Assembly (NCBI GenBank): GCA_903924075.1
Contig: CAIYAG010000428.1
Span: forward strand, 1-33,880
Direction of reading: 5' to 3'
From: an uncultured Bacteroidota bacterium
GTDB lineage: Bacteria > Bacteroidota > Bacteroidia > Chitinophagales > Chitinophagaceae
Length of the DNA stretch: 33,880 bases
Made by a program: the position numbers and the translations under genes. The notes below the pieces were generated by a model, which was not told the origin of the DNA, made no database searches, and worked only from the letters and a program-made list of their open reading frames with translations. Shown one piece after another: positions 25,619 to 33,048 of this stretch (position 1 is its first letter; each line of letters opens with the position of its first letter).

Positions 25619-28421
25619 TCATCGACCGGATCACCACCCTCGCTCCAGAAGTAGCTGTTCCAGACTTATTTAATCGATAAGTTGCAGTTACTAAGAAGTA
25701 GCGCTGTAGCACATTATAGCGCGTGTCTTCGATATAGTTTTGATTGGCCGAACGAGATACCCCTTGGTTTTTATCAAGTAAGTCAAAGACTGAGAATTTG
25801 ATTTCGGCGCGACTATTTTTCAGGAAGCCCTTCGCCATGGAAGCATTCCAGATGGGCATATTAATATTGTATCCATCCGCTCTTCCTGTATTGATGGTGT
25901 AGTTGAATGTGTTGTTGAAAATGAGACCCCAGGGTAGATTCTGTGTGGATTCAAAACCATAGACCTGCTGTAAATAATTACTATTCAATTGGGGTTGTAA
26001 ACCATATTCAGCTTTACTAAAATTAAGTCTTGCACTTACGCGCAGATCGATCTTATTGTCTTTTGCAAATGACCAACTTGCATTTGGACCGATACTTGAA
26101 TTTTGAATCGTGTTTTTTGCGGCATTAATAAAAGAGATGTTGTTACTATAATTCGATCCAATTCCAAAATCAATTCTTGAATGCAATTTTTTAATTGGGA
26201 ATCCCATATCGGCATTTGCAAATAAAGAATAAACACCATCAGCATTTACTGGCATACTAATCCTTGAGCCATTGCTTTGCAAAATATCAGCATTTACAAT
26301 GGCATTATCAGATTTGTTGAGCGCAACAAATGCAAAGAAATTGCTTTGGGTAAATGTATTTGCACTGAAGTAATTTAAATTAAGCGATTGCTGATACGTA
26401 CGTTTTAAGTTGGGATTTCCCAAATAAGAGTTCAAGGGATCACTCACATCTACAATTGGCTGCAATTGCGTAGTAGCAGGGTTTTGAGTAGATGTGGTGT
26501 AATTTAAATTAAGCATTCTAGTGCTATTCATTTTATATTGAAAATTGAAAAGCGGCAACACATCTGTGAACCCTTGCTTAATATTATTTCCATTTGTTTG
26601 ATTGGTACTAACCAGTCCAGTGCGCTGCACCGATGCGCCAACAGTATAATTGAATTTTTTCTGATTGCTTCTCCAATTGATACTGGCTCCTCCAAATTGA
26701 AAACTGTTTTTAAAATTATTACTCTGCAAATCGTTCAGGTGATCGTACTTGCCACTTGATGCATTATAATCCCAAGATTGTCTGATACTGGTTCCAATAC
26801 TAGTATTATAAAATACACTGAATTCCATCAACGACTTTTTTCCAAATGGTTCTGTATAGATCAGGTTGCCACCAAAACTATTGGCATTCGAAGCCCTGCT
26901 ATTGATCTGATTGATCACACTGTCTTTTGAAGGCAATCCACTGGTATAGTAAGTAGTATTTGTTTGTAGCGTGCCATTCTGTGTGCTGTTATTATAATTC
27001 CAATTTAAATTTGACGAAATGGTTCTTCCTTTTTTAGCCAGCTTTTTTCTGAACTGTGCCGTTGTTACCATATTGGTGGCATCTGAATGAGCTGTCGACA
27101 AACTATTTCCGCTATTTAAAAACTGGTTGGCATCATTTATTGACTGGTATTGATTGCCACTACGAGTGTCGTTTTGTTGCAGTGTTAACTGCGGAACAAT
27201 TTTAAATGAAGTGGTACTGTCAATTTTCTGATCGATGCTTACATTGGCTCTTTGCTGTTTTACATCTTTTCTAGAAGTTGAATTTGCATAATAATCAAAA
27301 TTGTTTCCTGGCGAAATATTTTGGCGAACCGTTGATCGATCAGTATTCAGATCAACATCACTCGCAACAATACTTCCATTGAAATCTGTTTTCTTATTCC
27401 AGGTGTCATTAAAATTAACTCCACCTGCATAGGTATTTGCAATGCCTTGCTGACTTTGGCCCATTCCAGAAATGGGTAATGCATTATCATCTGCCCCACC
27501 TGATTTAATGGTGATGTTACCACCAGATTTCATACCCTTTGATAATTCACCCGTGAAATTCAATACATCCCCAATTGAAAAACCCTGTCGATTGGTATTA
27601 TTCGCCATACCCAATGCAGATAATTGCTGATCCCCATTGAATTTGTTGATATTGGTCTGCGCATCGAATTTCCCTTCATTGCCTGCCCCTGCTGATACTT
27701 TTCCAAACAAGGATTTATTTCGATCTTTTTTTAGTTTTAGATTGATGGCTTTTTCAGACTGCCCATCATCTACTCCGGTGAATTCTGCCCTGTCAGATTT
27801 TTTATCAAATACCTGTACCTTATCAACTGCATCGGCATCCAGATTTTTGGTAGCTAATTTAGGGTCGCCCGTAAAAAATTCTTTCCCATTTACTAAGACC
27901 CGATTAATTTTTTGTCCGTTTACCCTTACGGTTCCATCGGCATCTACAGTAACACCAGGTAGTTTTTTTAAAAGGTCTTCCACAACAGCATTGGGTTGTG
28001 TTTTAAAATTTTCTGTGTTGAATTCAAGTGTATCGTTATTCATTACAACTGGTGCCCTTTTGGCTGTAACAGTAACTGTGCTTGCATTTTTAAGGTCTGT
28101 AAGATTGATATTCCCGAGCTCTAAAGACTCGCTTTCTTTTACAGATATATTCTGCCATACAGGTACAAATCCAACATAAGAGGCTGAAAGAAGATAAGCA
28201 CCTTTACTAATATTTTTTAAGACGAATTTGCCAGTTGAGTCGGCTCTGGTAAAACTGATGAGGGTTGAGTCTTTAATATCTACCAATGATACCGTTGAAT
28301 AGGAAAGTCCTTTTTTTGTTGCGGTATCATATACGATTCCATGAACAGAGGCTGACCTATTTTGCGCACTTGAGAAAATATAAACGAAGAAAAATATAGT
28401 TAAGAGTAGAACTCGCCTCAT
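25611..28421 (-). CDS. TonB-dependent-receptor-like outer-membrane beta-barrel protein
   Basis: 936 residues. A signal peptide ends in SSAQ (~20), followed by a CarboxypepD-regulatory-like beta-sandwich (about 22-105: ASVHGIVYDTATKKGLSYST...LLSASYVGF). A plug-like domain comes next (about 125-225) with VVEDLLKKLPGVTVDADG and NRVLVNGKEFFTGDP. A long barrel rich in N, S and T fills the rest and ends in YFLVTATYRLN plus a short tail. This is the outer_membrane_beta-barrel family commonly found with GLPGLI proteins; no TonB box is obvious, so active transport is uncertain. Three TTAAC boxes at 28470-28505 precede a TATTTTCG near-match to the -7 element (28440-28447), 18 nt before the ATG. The stop codon lies inside the inverted 3' module. 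Confidence 0.92.
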   Translation of the reverse strand: MRRVLLLTIFFFVYIFSSAQNRSASVHGIVYDTATKKGLSYSTVSLVDIKDSTLISFTRADSTGKFVLKNISKGAYLLSASYVGFVPVWQNISVKESESLELGNINLTDLKNASTVTVTAKRAPVVMNNDTLEFNTENFKTQPNAVVEDLLKKLPGVTVDADGTVRVNGQKINRVLVNGKEFFTGDPKLATKNLDADAVDKVQVFDKKSDRAEFTGVDDGQSEKAINLKLKKDRNKSLFGKVSAGAGNEGKFDAQTNINKFNGDQQLSALGMANNTNRQGFSIGDVLNFTGELSKGMKSGGNITIKSGGADDNALPISGMGQSQQGIANTYAGGVNFNDTWNKKTDFNGSIVASDVDLNTDRSTVRQNISPGNNFDYYANSTSRKDVKQQRANVSIDQKIDSTTSFKIVPQLTLQQNDTRSGNQYQSINDANQFLNSGNSLSTAHSDATNMVTTAQFRKKLAKKGRTISSNLNWNYNNSTQNGTLQTNTTYYTSGLPSKDSVINQINSRASNANSFGGNLIYTEPFGKKSLMEFSVFYNTSIGTSIRQSWDYNASSGKYDHLNDLQSNNFKNSFQFGGASINWRSNQKKFNYTVGASVQRTGLVSTNQTNGNNIKQGFTDVLPLFNFQYKMNSTRMLNLNYTTSTQNPATTQLQPIVDVSDPLNSYLGNPNLKRTYQQSLNLNYFSANTFTQSNFFAFVALNKSDNAIVNADILQSNGSRISMPVNADGVYSLFANADMGFPIKKLHSRIDFGIGSNYSNNISFINAAKNTIQNSSIGPNASWSFAKDNKIDLRVSARLNFSKAEYGLQPQLNSNYLQQVYGFESTQNLPWGLIFNNTFNYTINTGRADGYNINMPIWNASMAKGFLKNSRAEIKFSVFDLLDKNQGVSRSANQNYIEDTRYNVLQRYFLVTATYRLNKSGTATSGARVVIRSMNN

Positions 28422-28469
28422 TCAGATAGTTTTATCCATCGAAAATAAGCTAACAATATTTAGTATACA

Positions 28470-28505
28470 GTTAATGAAGCTATTTACAAGGTTAATAATT
28501 GTTAA
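28470..28505 (-). promoter_or_regulatory. Triple TTAAC box upstream of the barrel gene
   Basis: Read on the minus strand: TTAAC starting at 28505, TTAACC at 28495 and TTAAC at 28474, spaced 10 and 21 bp exactly as at 24511-24546. The near-match -7 element TATTTTCG (28440-28447) lies 27 bp from the last box, 11 bp (about one helical turn) more than at the GLPGLI promoter. Confidence 0.55.
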
Positions 28506-28509
28506 AGAA

Positions 28510-30135
28510 TTACAATTCGCCTGCTGCAAATCTTCTTCTCAATTCTTTTTTATTCAGTTTACCTACGCTGGTTTTAGGAATTTCTGTCATTGCAATATAT
28601 CTATCAGGTAATTGATAGGGCGCAAAGTGTTCAGAAAGAAATGCATTCAACGCATCTTTATCAACGATGGTTTCATTACCAAACACTACACAAGCCAATG
28701 GCCGTTCCACCCATTTTTCATCAGGTATCGCAATCACGCAAGCTTCTTTGATTTCAGGATGTGCCATCAAAGCAATTTCCAAGGCAACACTTGAGATCCA
28801 CTCACCACCACTTTTAATCAGGTCTTTACTCCTGTCGCTAATATTCATATAACCTGCTGCGTCTAAGGTTCCCACATCACCTGTTTTAAACCAACCATCT
28901 TCTGAAAATGAAAGATGATTATCATGATACTTATAATAACTCTTAATGATCCAAGAACCCCTGATCTCAAACTCTCCAACGGTTTCTCCATCTCTAGGTG
29001 CGATTGTACCATCTTCCATTACCGCTCTGATCTCAACGCCTGGCAACTCAATTCCCTGTTTAGCTCTAACTGCTAATTGTGCAGTTGGAGAAAGTGAATC
29101 ATGCACATTTTGAAGACGGCTTGCAGTGCCAATAGGTGAGGTTTCTGTCATTCCCCAAGCATGCACCCCTTTAATACCAAAGTCTCTTTCAAAAGCTTCA
29201 ATTAAACTTGGTGGAAGTGCCGAGCCGCCCACTACATATTCGCGCAATGCCAATTTTTCTTTCGGTGGATTTTTTTTCATGGCATCATAAACGCCCAGCC
29301 AAATAGTTGGTACACCATTGGCCACTGTAATTTTTTCTTGCTCTAAAATTTGAATAATGGCATCTGGTTGCAAATGCAAACTAGGCAAGATCATATCAGA
29401 ACCCGATAGTATACATACATAAGGAAATCCCCAGGCCATTACATGGAACTGTGGTACAATTAATAATACGCGATCACGTGTAGATAAATTTGCAGCATTT
29501 GGCATTAATAAAGCAAGTGCGTGTAAATAAGTAGAACGATGCGAATACAATGCACCCTTGGGATTTCCGGTGGTACCGCTGGTATAGCAAAGTCCGCATG
29601 CATCATTTTCTTCTGAAGGATACCATTGATAATCTGTTGCGTCTACGTTTAGCAAGTCTTCATATAAAATACAGTCGGGCAAACTTGTTGTGAAATTATC
29701 AGGGGTATTGAGCAACACATAACTTTTAACGCCTGTTGTATAGGGTGCTACTTTCTCAAATAGTGGCACTAGTGTTGCATCAATAAAAATAATTTTTGCT
29801 TCTGCGTGATTTACAATAAAAATGATCTGTTCAACACTTAGTCGAACATTTAAAGTATGACAGATCGCACCTGCACCAGGGATTCCATAATACAGTTCAA
29901 CGTGTTGGTAATGGTTCCAAGCAAATGTGGCAACCCGATCTCCAGGGTGCACTGAAAGTTTATGCACCAAGGCATGAGATAATTTTTTTGCGCGCTGATA
30001 AAGTTCTGAAAAATGGTATCGATGCCAAGATCCATTTGGCAATTTTGTAACAATTTCTTTGTGTGGGAAAACACGGTTCCCATATTCCAATATGGCGTGG
30101 GTAGTTAATGGAAAATCCATCATCAATCCTTTCAT
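28510..30135 (-). CDS. Fatty-acyl-CoA ligase (AMP-binding enzyme, FadD-like)
   Basis: 541 residues. The adenylation P-loop is at 184-194 (YTSGTTGNPKG), followed by the SHRSTYLHALA helix common in medium/long-chain acyl-CoA synthetases. Other motifs are GWFKTGD, SDRSKDLIKSGGEWIS, and the C-terminal KTSVGKLNKKELR holding the catalytic lysine. It activates fatty or other carboxylic acids with ATP and CoA in the cytosol. The annotated start is MKGLMMDFPL; the later methionines at codons 5 and 6 are equally possible and would shorten it by 4 or 5 residues. It is 85 bp downstream of the VOC gene on the same strand, with no clear promoter in the gap, so it may belong to that operon. Confidence 0.92.
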   Translation of the reverse strand: MKGLMMDFPLTTHAILEYGNRVFPHKEIVTKLPNGSWHRYHFSELYQRAKKLSHALVHKLSVHPGDRVATFAWNHYQHVELYYGIPGAGAICHTLNVRLSVEQIIFIVNHAEAKIIFIDATLVPLFEKVAPYTTGVKSYVLLNTPDNFTTSLPDCILYEDLLNVDATDYQWYPSEENDACGLCYTSGTTGNPKGALYSHRSTYLHALALLMPNAANLSTRDRVLLIVPQFHVMAWGFPYVCILSGSDMILPSLHLQPDAIIQILEQEKITVANGVPTIWLGVYDAMKKNPPKEKLALREYVVGGSALPPSLIEAFERDFGIKGVHAWGMTETSPIGTASRLQNVHDSLSPTAQLAVRAKQGIELPGVEIRAVMEDGTIAPRDGETVGEFEIRGSWIIKSYYKYHDNHLSFSEDGWFKTGDVGTLDAAGYMNISDRSKDLIKSGGEWISSVALEIALMAHPEIKEACVIAIPDEKWVERPLACVVFGNETIVDKDALNAFLSEHFAPYQLPDRYIAMTEIPKTSVGKLNKKELRRRFAAGEL

Positions 30136-30220
30136 GTCTGCAGCTTTGCGTTAACAATCGTTTTACTATCAACAAATCGATAGCTGCAAACAAGTTAGTG
30201 TTTTTTGAGAAAACTTAGAA

Positions 30221-30622
30221 CTACCAATTTGTGTGAGTGGGTTGTATCAAATCCCAAAGATTTCCGTAGAGATCTTTGAATACAGTTACAATTCCATAAT
30301 CTTCTGTTGCAGGAGGGCGCACAAATTCAATTCCATCTTTTTGCATTTTTGTATAGTCGCGCCAAAAATCATCTGTATAAAGAAATAGAAAAACCCTGCC
30401 GCCTGTTTGATTACCAATTCTAGCGCTTTGTTCAGGAGTTGCCGCTTTTGCTAAGAGTAGGCAAGTATTGGAATTGCCAGGAGGAGCCACCAATACCCAT
30501 CGTTTGGTTTCAGAAAGCACCGTATCTTCCACTAATCTAAATTGAAGCTTCTGTGTATAAAAGGCAATGGCTTCATCATAATCTTTTACGACCAAAGCGA
30601 TATGTGCGAGTTGCTGTTTCAT
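30221..30622 (-). CDS. VOC (glyoxalase/dioxygenase superfamily) protein
   Basis: 133 residues forming one vicinal-oxygen-chelate module pair: LAHIALVVKDYDEAIAFYTQKLQF at the N-terminus with a metal-ligand-like H7, and a second half ending in VTVFKDLYGNLWDLIQP with the DxxGNxxD/E motif. This is the glyoxalase I-like layout found in many lactoylglutathione-lyase-related proteins; the substrate cannot be assigned. The ATG overlaps the TGA of the upstream GIY-YIG gene by 4 nt, which indicates coupled translation. Confidence 0.9.
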   Translation of the reverse strand: MKQQLAHIALVVKDYDEAIAFYTQKLQFRLVEDTVLSETKRWVLVAPPGNSNTCLLLAKAATPEQSARIGNQTGGRVFLFLYTDDFWRDYTKMQKDGIEFVRPPATEDYGIVTVFKDLYGNLWDLIQPTHTNW

Positions 30623-30993
30623 TTTGCTTTTTTTCGGTGGTATCCTTTTTCATCGTATGGTTGCAATTCTTCAATAAACATTGCTTCCAGTTGTTTTACT
30701 TCTTTCCCATAATCTTTAAGTTCACCTTCCGTTTGTTGAATCTCGGAAATAATTTCGAACACAAAATGATCGGATCCAAATTCATTCCAATCTTTCTGCA
30801 ATGCTTCATTTTGGTGGTTCCCAAATTTTAATTGCACTTGATTTCGATTCCAGATGGCTTCAAGGTTTACACTTCCTTCTACAAAGATCTTATTGTTCCT
30901 TGTATTTCTAATTTGATATACGCCAACTTTAAATTGCTTCAGTTTATACGCGTTGATCATCTCTTTTTTGGATGGTCTGGGCTTTTCAATCAT
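30619..30993 (-). CDS. GIY-YIG nuclease-fold protein with degenerate motif
   Basis: 124 residues. The nuclease fold begins FKVGVYQIRNTRNNKIFVEGSVNLEAIWNR: G-V-Y (24-26) stands for GIY and F-V-E-G for YIG, and R50 sits where the conserved arginine follows. Then comes LQKDWNEFGSDHFVFEI, common in this small Bacteroidota subfamily, and a late glutamate in QLEAMFIEE. The second motif has lost the tyrosine, so catalytic activity is unsure. Standalone GIY-YIG proteins of this type have no settled function. It lies 10 bp after yitT-like and overlaps the VOC gene. Confidence 0.82.
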   Translation of the reverse strand: MIEKPRPSKKEMINAYKLKQFKVGVYQIRNTRNNKIFVEGSVNLEAIWNRNQVQLKFGNHQNEALQKDWNEFGSDHFVFEIISEIQQTEGELKDYGKEVKQLEAMFIEELQPYDEKGYHRKKAK

Positions 30994-31003
30994 TATTTAT
31001 AAT

Positions 31004-31981
31004 TTAACTATGCGAAAGTGGTCTTTTTTTAATCATTCCTCCACGCGTATCTTTTACACTACTCATCACCACAAAAGCATGCGGGTCTATTTTTTCTAAT
31101 TCAGCTTTCAATTTATTCAATTCTAAGCGAGTGATCACAGTATACACAATATCCATTTCTTTGGTAGGGCCTTTTTTCCCATAGCCCTGTTTCCCACTAT
31201 AGATTGTTACACCCCTTCCCATTTTCAAAATGATCATTTGCCTGATCTCGGCATAATGAGATGAGATGATTGTCACACCTGTATATTCTTCAATACCTTC
31301 TATAATAAAATCGAGTGTTTTTGATGCAGACAGGTAGGTAATCATACTATATAATGCAATTTCAATTGAGAGAAAATAAGCTGCAGAAGAAAAGATGATG
31401 CAATTAATGAGGATGATAACATCACCCAAAGTTGTTCCCATTTTCTTACTCAGAAAAATAGCTAGCACTTCCGTTCCGTCAATAACGGCACCCCCTCTTA
31501 CGGCAAAGCCAATACCAGCTCCCAAAAAAATACCGCCAAAAATAGCTACGAGTAGTTTGTCATTTGTAACAAAGGGAAATTCTATCAAAGCTACACATAG
31601 CGCTAATCCGGCAATTGCCAACATGGTCTTAATGGCAAAGCTCTTTCCCATGATTTTAAATCCCAGAAAAATAAAAGGAATATTAATGGTGATGATTAAA
31701 ATGTATAAGGGAATTTTTGTAAGTGAAGAAATGAGCAGTGATATCCCAGTGGCTCCCCCATCAATAAAATGGTTGGTCAGCAAGAATCCTTTCAATCCAA
31801 ATGAGGCCGAAAAAATGCCAATTAAAATGAGTAAAAAATCTTTGAAATAGTGAACAAGTGTAATTTTTAATTCACGATAGCCCTTTGCGATCTGAAATGA
31901 ATTAATAGAATCGATTGCAACACCCTGATTTTTCTCTTTCAGGATATTCTTTACAATCATTTGTTTCCAAAATGCTTTCAT
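31004..31981 (-). CDS. YitT family membrane protein (DUF161 + DUF2179)
   Basis: 325 residues. After an N-terminal cytoplasmic stretch, about six transmembrane segments lie between residues 45 and 230, including the family motifs GFLLTNHFIDGGATGISLL and AIFGGIFLGAGIGFAVRGGAVIDGTEVLA. A soluble C-terminal DUF2179 domain follows (GVTIYSGKQGYGKKGPTKEMDIVYTVITRLEL...DPHAFVVM). The family is widespread and its transport substrate is unknown. It is 20 bp downstream of the ygiD-like gene and 10 bp upstream of the GIY-YIG gene, so probably in one operon. Confidence 0.92.
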   Translation of the reverse strand: MKAFWKQMIVKNILKEKNQGVAIDSINSFQIAKGYRELKITLVHYFKDFLLILIGIFSASFGLKGFLLTNHFIDGGATGISLLISSLTKIPLYILIITINIPFIFLGFKIMGKSFAIKTMLAIAGLALCVALIEFPFVTNDKLLVAIFGGIFLGAGIGFAVRGGAVIDGTEVLAIFLSKKMGTTLGDVIILINCIIFSSAAYFLSIEIALYSMITYLSASKTLDFIIEGIEEYTGVTIISSHYAEIRQMIILKMGRGVTIYSGKQGYGKKGPTKEMDIVYTVITRLELNKLKAELEKIDPHAFVVMSSVKDTRGGMIKKRPLSHS

Positions 31982-32001
31982 CGAATTGTTTTTTATAACA
32001 A

Positions 32002-32835
32002 TCAGCCAAATTGCACAGAAGTCATGGTAAGCGATCCCGCAACAGCTTTATCGTTAAAAAAGCTGATCTGATCCTGCTTTGAAGTTAACCCCAAACTATA
32101 GATCAATGGCAAATAATGTTCCGGGGTTGGAATTGCCAATAAGGCTTCTTTCCCTAGTTTTTCATAATCCATTAATGCTTTGTGATCTCCGATTTTGATC
32201 AAATTTTTAAAAGTTTCGTTCATCTGCAAAGCCCAATCAAACCCAAAACCTGGAATTTCCATTTTGTCCCATGCGATCATCCTTAAATTATGTACCATAT
32301 TACCACTGCCCATTATGAGAATCCCTTTTTTGCGGAGTATTGTCAGTTCCTTTGCTAATTCATAATGAAAAGCAGCTGGCTTTGTATAATCAATGCTTAA
32401 TTGCAAAACAGGAATAGTTGCATCCGGATACATATGTCGAACAATTGTCCATGTACCATGATCTAAACCCCAGTCATGATCTAGCACTGCATTTGTAGTA
32501 TGAATCAAGGAAGCCGTTTCTGCTGCAAGTCCAGGGCTACCGGGTGCCGGATATTGTACTTCAAATAATGCCTGGGGGAAACCGCCAAAATCATGAATAG
32601 TAGGCGGAAAATTCATGGCTGTTATTTTAGTTCCCTTTGTGAACCAATGTGCAGAAACCACAAGAACCGCGTTGGGGCGTTCAATCTGATGGGCAAGTTC
32701 AGTCCATTTATTGCTAAACTCATTTACTTCGATCCCATTCATCGGAGAACCATGTCCCACAAATAAAACCGGCATCAACTTTTCCTGAAATGGCAATGGA
32801 TCGGTAAAACTTTTTAAATCAGAAAGACTATTCAT
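32002..32835 (-). CDS. ygiD: DODA-type extradiol ring-opening dioxygenase (LigB superfamily, YgiD-like)
   Basis: 277 residues. LigB-fold metal-binding pattern: GHGSPMNG with H28, SAHWF with H63, LDHGTW with H126, and GSGNMVHNL with a further histidine. These equal the zinc/iron ligands of E. coli YgiD, a 4,5-DOPA-extradiol dioxygenase-type enzyme. The physiological substrate is not known from sequence. A TACTTTTG element (32855-32862) lies 19 nt before the ATG. It is the first gene of a compact minus-strand unit with yitT-like, GIY-YIG and VOC genes. Confidence 0.93.
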   Translation of the reverse strand: MNSLSDLKSFTDPLPFQEKLMPVLFVGHGSPMNGIEVNEFSNKWTELAHQIERPNAVLVVSAHWFTKGTKITAMNFPPTIHDFGGFPQALFEVQYPAPGSPGLAAETASLIHTTNAVLDHDWGLDHGTWTIVRHMYPDATIPVLQLSIDYTKPAAFHYELAKELTILRKKGILIMGSGNMVHNLRMIAWDKMEIPGFGFDWALQMNETFKNLIKIGDHKALMDYEKLGKEALLAIPTPEHYLPLIYSLGLTSKQDQISFFNDKAVAGSLTMTSVQFG

Positions 32836-32854
32836 AACACTAATAACTTAGTTA

Positions 32855-32862
32855 CAAAAGTA
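32855..32862 (-). promoter_or_regulatory. -7 element TACTTTTG of the ygiD-like operon
   Basis: Exact TAnnTTTG on the minus strand, 19 nt before the ATG at 32835. Confidence 0.6.
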
Positions 32863-32984
32863 AAGCCTAACTGCGCTTTTTATAGCATATATATTTATCC
32901 ACCCCCCTAATTTTTCTGTCTCCCAAAAAGTATCTTGGTTGTTTTTCGTCAATTCAAAAAATTATGACTTTGGTCATTCATATA

Positions 32985-33013
32985 TCCAACTATATTATAT
33001 ATATTTAGTTGGA
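32985..33013. promoter_or_regulatory. 29-bp AT-rich palindrome before the PAS gene
   Basis: TCCAACTA-N13-TAGTTGGA, perfect 8-bp arms around a TA-rich centre. It is in the 213-bp gap between the ygiD-like gene and the PAS frame, just before the ATG at 33019. Operator or cruciform/hairpin; no T run follows, so not an obvious terminator. The rest of the gap is AT-rich with a C6 run and nothing else recognised. Confidence 0.5.
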
Positions 33014-33048
33014 CTGTTATGCTTTACCCTATAACATTTCCTTTTTAA

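Noticed and set aside
27637-28179. 180-codon open frame on the + strand
   Set aside because: It is antisense to the plug region of the barrel gene, with a composition typical of reverse reading of an N/S/T-rich protein and no signal for expression.
31395-31850. 151-codon open frame on the + strand
   Set aside because: It mirrors the transmembrane region of the YitT-family gene; the P/K/M-rich product is the usual shadow of hydrophobic codons.
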